Below are positions 62,695 to 64,000 of a stretch of DNA of 64,000 nt, in pieces. How positions within the stretch are numbered: the first letter of the stretch is position 1; every line of letters begins with the position of its first letter. Origin of the DNA: Christiangramia echinicola DSM 19838 (lineage in GTDB: Bacteria; Bacteroidota; Bacteroidia; Flavobacteriales; Flavobacteriaceae); assembly GCF_000423065.1 (NCBI RefSeq), contig NZ_AUHG01000012.1:434001-498000 (forward strand), given 5' to 3'. Made by a program: the position numbers and the translations under genes. The notes beneath the pieces were generated by a model. The model had not been told where the DNA came from. It saw only the letters and a list, made by a program, of their open reading frames with translations, and searched no databases.

Positions 62695-62708
62695 GTAACT
62701 TTTGTTAC
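62695..62708 (-). promoter_or_regulatory. GTAAC-N4-GTTAC operator of the sterol desaturase/rhodanese operon
   Basis: GTAAC-TTTT-GTTAC within CAGTAACTTTTGTTACA; flanks and distance to the -7 box match those of the copy at 55528-55541. The centre is about -41.5. The divergent aldo/keto reductase starts 110 bp away and may or may not be influenced. Confidence 0.7.
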
Positions 62709-62817
62709 AGAAATACTTAAAATGTATTAACACCCGAAAACCTTTTCTGTTAGAGTTGGTTAAATGCATTTCTAAAACAAGTTGTTCTCTTTAAATTTAG
62801 GTATTAAAATTTAAGTT

Positions 62818-63816
62818 ATGGGTAGAGAAGTTATAAAAGAAAAATTAGGACTCGGCGGTGTTGCCATTGGAAATGGCTTTAAAGTATTAAGTGATATAGA
62901 AGCCGAGAAAACATTAAAAGCAGCATGGGATGCAGGAATAAGATATTATGATACCTCTCCCTGGTATGGCCTGGGATTAAGCGAGAGAAGGTTTGGTCAT
63001 TTTCTTCATAATAAAAAGAAGGATGATTATATTCTGACTACCAAAGTTGGGAGAGTGTTATCTGCTACTAAAAATATTCCTGAAACTATGTGGAATGAGC
63101 CGGCTCCATTTGATTATAAATATGATTATTCAGCTAAAGCCGTTAGAAGGTCTATTGAAGATAGTCTACAAAGACTGGGAATTGAAAGTATAGATTATGT
63201 ATTTATTCATGATCTTTCTCCAGACCACAATGATGAATATAAAGACGGTACCACATGGTTAGATCATTTTGAAGTTGCCAGGAAAGGCGCTATGCCTGAA
63301 CTTACAAAAATGAGAGAAGAAGGTCTTATCAAAGGATGGGGACTTGGTGTGAATACTATAGAACCAATAGTAAAAACCCTGGAAGAAACAGATGCTGATC
63401 CTGACATATTTCTATCGGCAATTCAATATTCCCTGGTAGATCACAAGAAATCCCTGGATGAATTATTTCCTTCTATAGAAAAGCACAATGTAGGATTAAT
63501 CGCTGCAGCTCCTTTTAATGCAGGACTACTTTCAGGCCAGGGCCGTTATAACTATTCCGGAGATATGCCTGAAGAGAAGGTGAAAAGGTTAAATGGAATT
63601 AAAGAGATCGCTAAAAAGCATAACGTAGATCTTAGTACGGCCTCGCTTCAGTTCTCTTATGCCCCTAAGATCGTTAATACTGTTCTTGCCGGTGCCAGTA
63701 AACCGGAGCAGGTACAGGAAAATGCGAAAGCCTTTGATATTAAGATCCCATCTCAATTCTGGGAAGATCTAAAAAAGGAAAAACTTATCGATGAACGCGC
63801 TGAAGTCCCGGAATAG
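62818..63816 (+). CDS. Aldo/keto reductase
   Basis: 332 residues forming the AKR TIM barrel. The catalytic tetrad is Asp45, Tyr50 (YYDTSPWYG), Lys76 (TTKVGR) and His131 (FIHDL). It resembles the D-threo-aldose 1-dehydrogenase/L-fucose dehydrogenase group by LGLGGVAIGN and SERRFGHFL, so sugar or small aldehyde oxidation-reduction with NAD(P) is likely. It is divergent from the sterol desaturase operon and stands alone. Confidence 0.92.
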   Translation: MGREVIKEKLGLGGVAIGNGFKVLSDIEAEKTLKAAWDAGIRYYDTSPWYGLGLSERRFGHFLHNKKKDDYILTTKVGRVLSATKNIPETMWNEPAPFDYKYDYSAKAVRRSIEDSLQRLGIESIDYVFIHDLSPDHNDEYKDGTTWLDHFEVARKGAMPELTKMREEGLIKGWGLGVNTIEPIVKTLEETDADPDIFLSAIQYSLVDHKKSLDELFPSIEKHNVGLIAAAPFNAGLLSGQGRYNYSGDMPEEKVKRLNGIKEIAKKHNVDLSTASLQFSYAPKIVNTVLAGASKPEQVQENAKAFDIKIPSQFWEDLKKEKLIDERAEVPE

Positions 63817-63827
63817 TGGTTCGTGAA

Positions 63828-64000
63828 TTACCTTTCAAATAATCTTAGATACTGGTTGCGGCCAAAACTGAGGAAATAAAATAGATATCCAAAGAGTATC
63901 ATTAATGCCGTAGCCAGGATAAGGTTATTATTATGAAATTTAAAATATATACCGAAGTATAACAATGCGATAAAAATTGCAAGTGGCAGAAGATATTTTG
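63828..64000 (-). CDS. C-terminal end of a membrane protein, cut by window edge
   Basis: The minus-strand frame enters at the right edge and ends at TAA 63828-63830, giving about 56 residues. It has two hydrophobic helices (KYLLPLAIFIALLYFGIYFK and LILATALMILFGYLFYFL) and ends QYLRLFER. No family can be named from this fragment. Confidence 0.65.
   Translation of the reverse strand, partial: KYLLPLAIFIALLYFGIYFKFHNNNLILATALMILFGYLFYFLSFGRNQYLRLFER

Overview
The window looks like a chromosome segment of a marine member of Flavobacteriaceae (Bacteroidota), most like the Gramella/Christiangramia group. The evidence is a SusC/SusD pair, many type II lipoprotein signals, LytTR two-component genes with 2TM proteins, sparse Shine-Dalgarno sites, several TTG and GTG starts, and upstream boxes matching the Bacteroidetes TAnnTTTG promoter element. 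DNA is AT-rich throughout. I recognise no rRNA, tRNA, insertion sequence, phage or CRISPR array.

Region 1 (1-20700) is a nutrient-acquisition and catabolic locus. Reading left on the minus strand from about 15.3 kb: a GMC oxidoreductase and its Tat-exported subunit-3 partner, SusC, SusD, two tandem giant VCBS/ASPIC lipoproteins and a vanadium-haloperoxidase-like lipoprotein cut by the left edge. Divergently on the plus strand: an exported sugar isomerase-like lipoprotein, an MFS permease, a Gfo/Idh/MocA dehydrogenase, a cytosolic isomerase-like protein and a DUF1080 (3-keto-glycoside lyase/hydratase family) lipoprotein. Together they suggest uptake of a glycoside and its breakdown through 3-keto-sugar intermediates.

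Region 2 (20.7-31 kb) holds stress and signalling genes: an alpha/beta hydrolase-OsmC fusion, an exported Cu/Zn superoxide dismutase, an ECF sigma/anti-sigma pair, a LytS/LytTR system whose kinase carries an extra 2TM domain, a hemerythrin, NDH-2, a second ECF sigma factor with a membrane partner, and an acyltransferase. Region 3 (31-39.5 kb) has a Nudix CoA pyrophosphatase and a cyclophilin with overlapping divergent starts, then a tightly overlapping SpoIIM / membrane / DUF4129 / DUF4350 / MoxR / DUF58 operon with an RDD gene facing away. Region 4 (39.5-49.8 kb) has OxyR, AIM24-like and DUF4442 proteins, a PadR-PspC envelope operon flanked by two small ORFs, TrxB, a TRIC-type channel and a stand-alone LytTR regulator.

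Region 5 (49.8-54.5 kb) is a run of secreted proteins of unknown role, containing a duplicated two-gene module and preceded by a tandem repeat that could be a LytTR site. Region 6 (54.5-64 kb) has two YeeE/YedE-type sulfur transporter genes, a hydroxyacid dehydrogenase-like gene, a three-gene propionyl-CoA-carboxylase-type operon, and a sterol desaturase/persulfide-dioxygenase-rhodanese operon. The transporter and persulfide operons carry the same GTAAC-N4-GTTAC palindrome at identical distance from a -7-like box, which I read as a small sulfur regulon under a Crp/Fnr-type activator. An aldo/keto reductase and a truncated membrane protein end the window.
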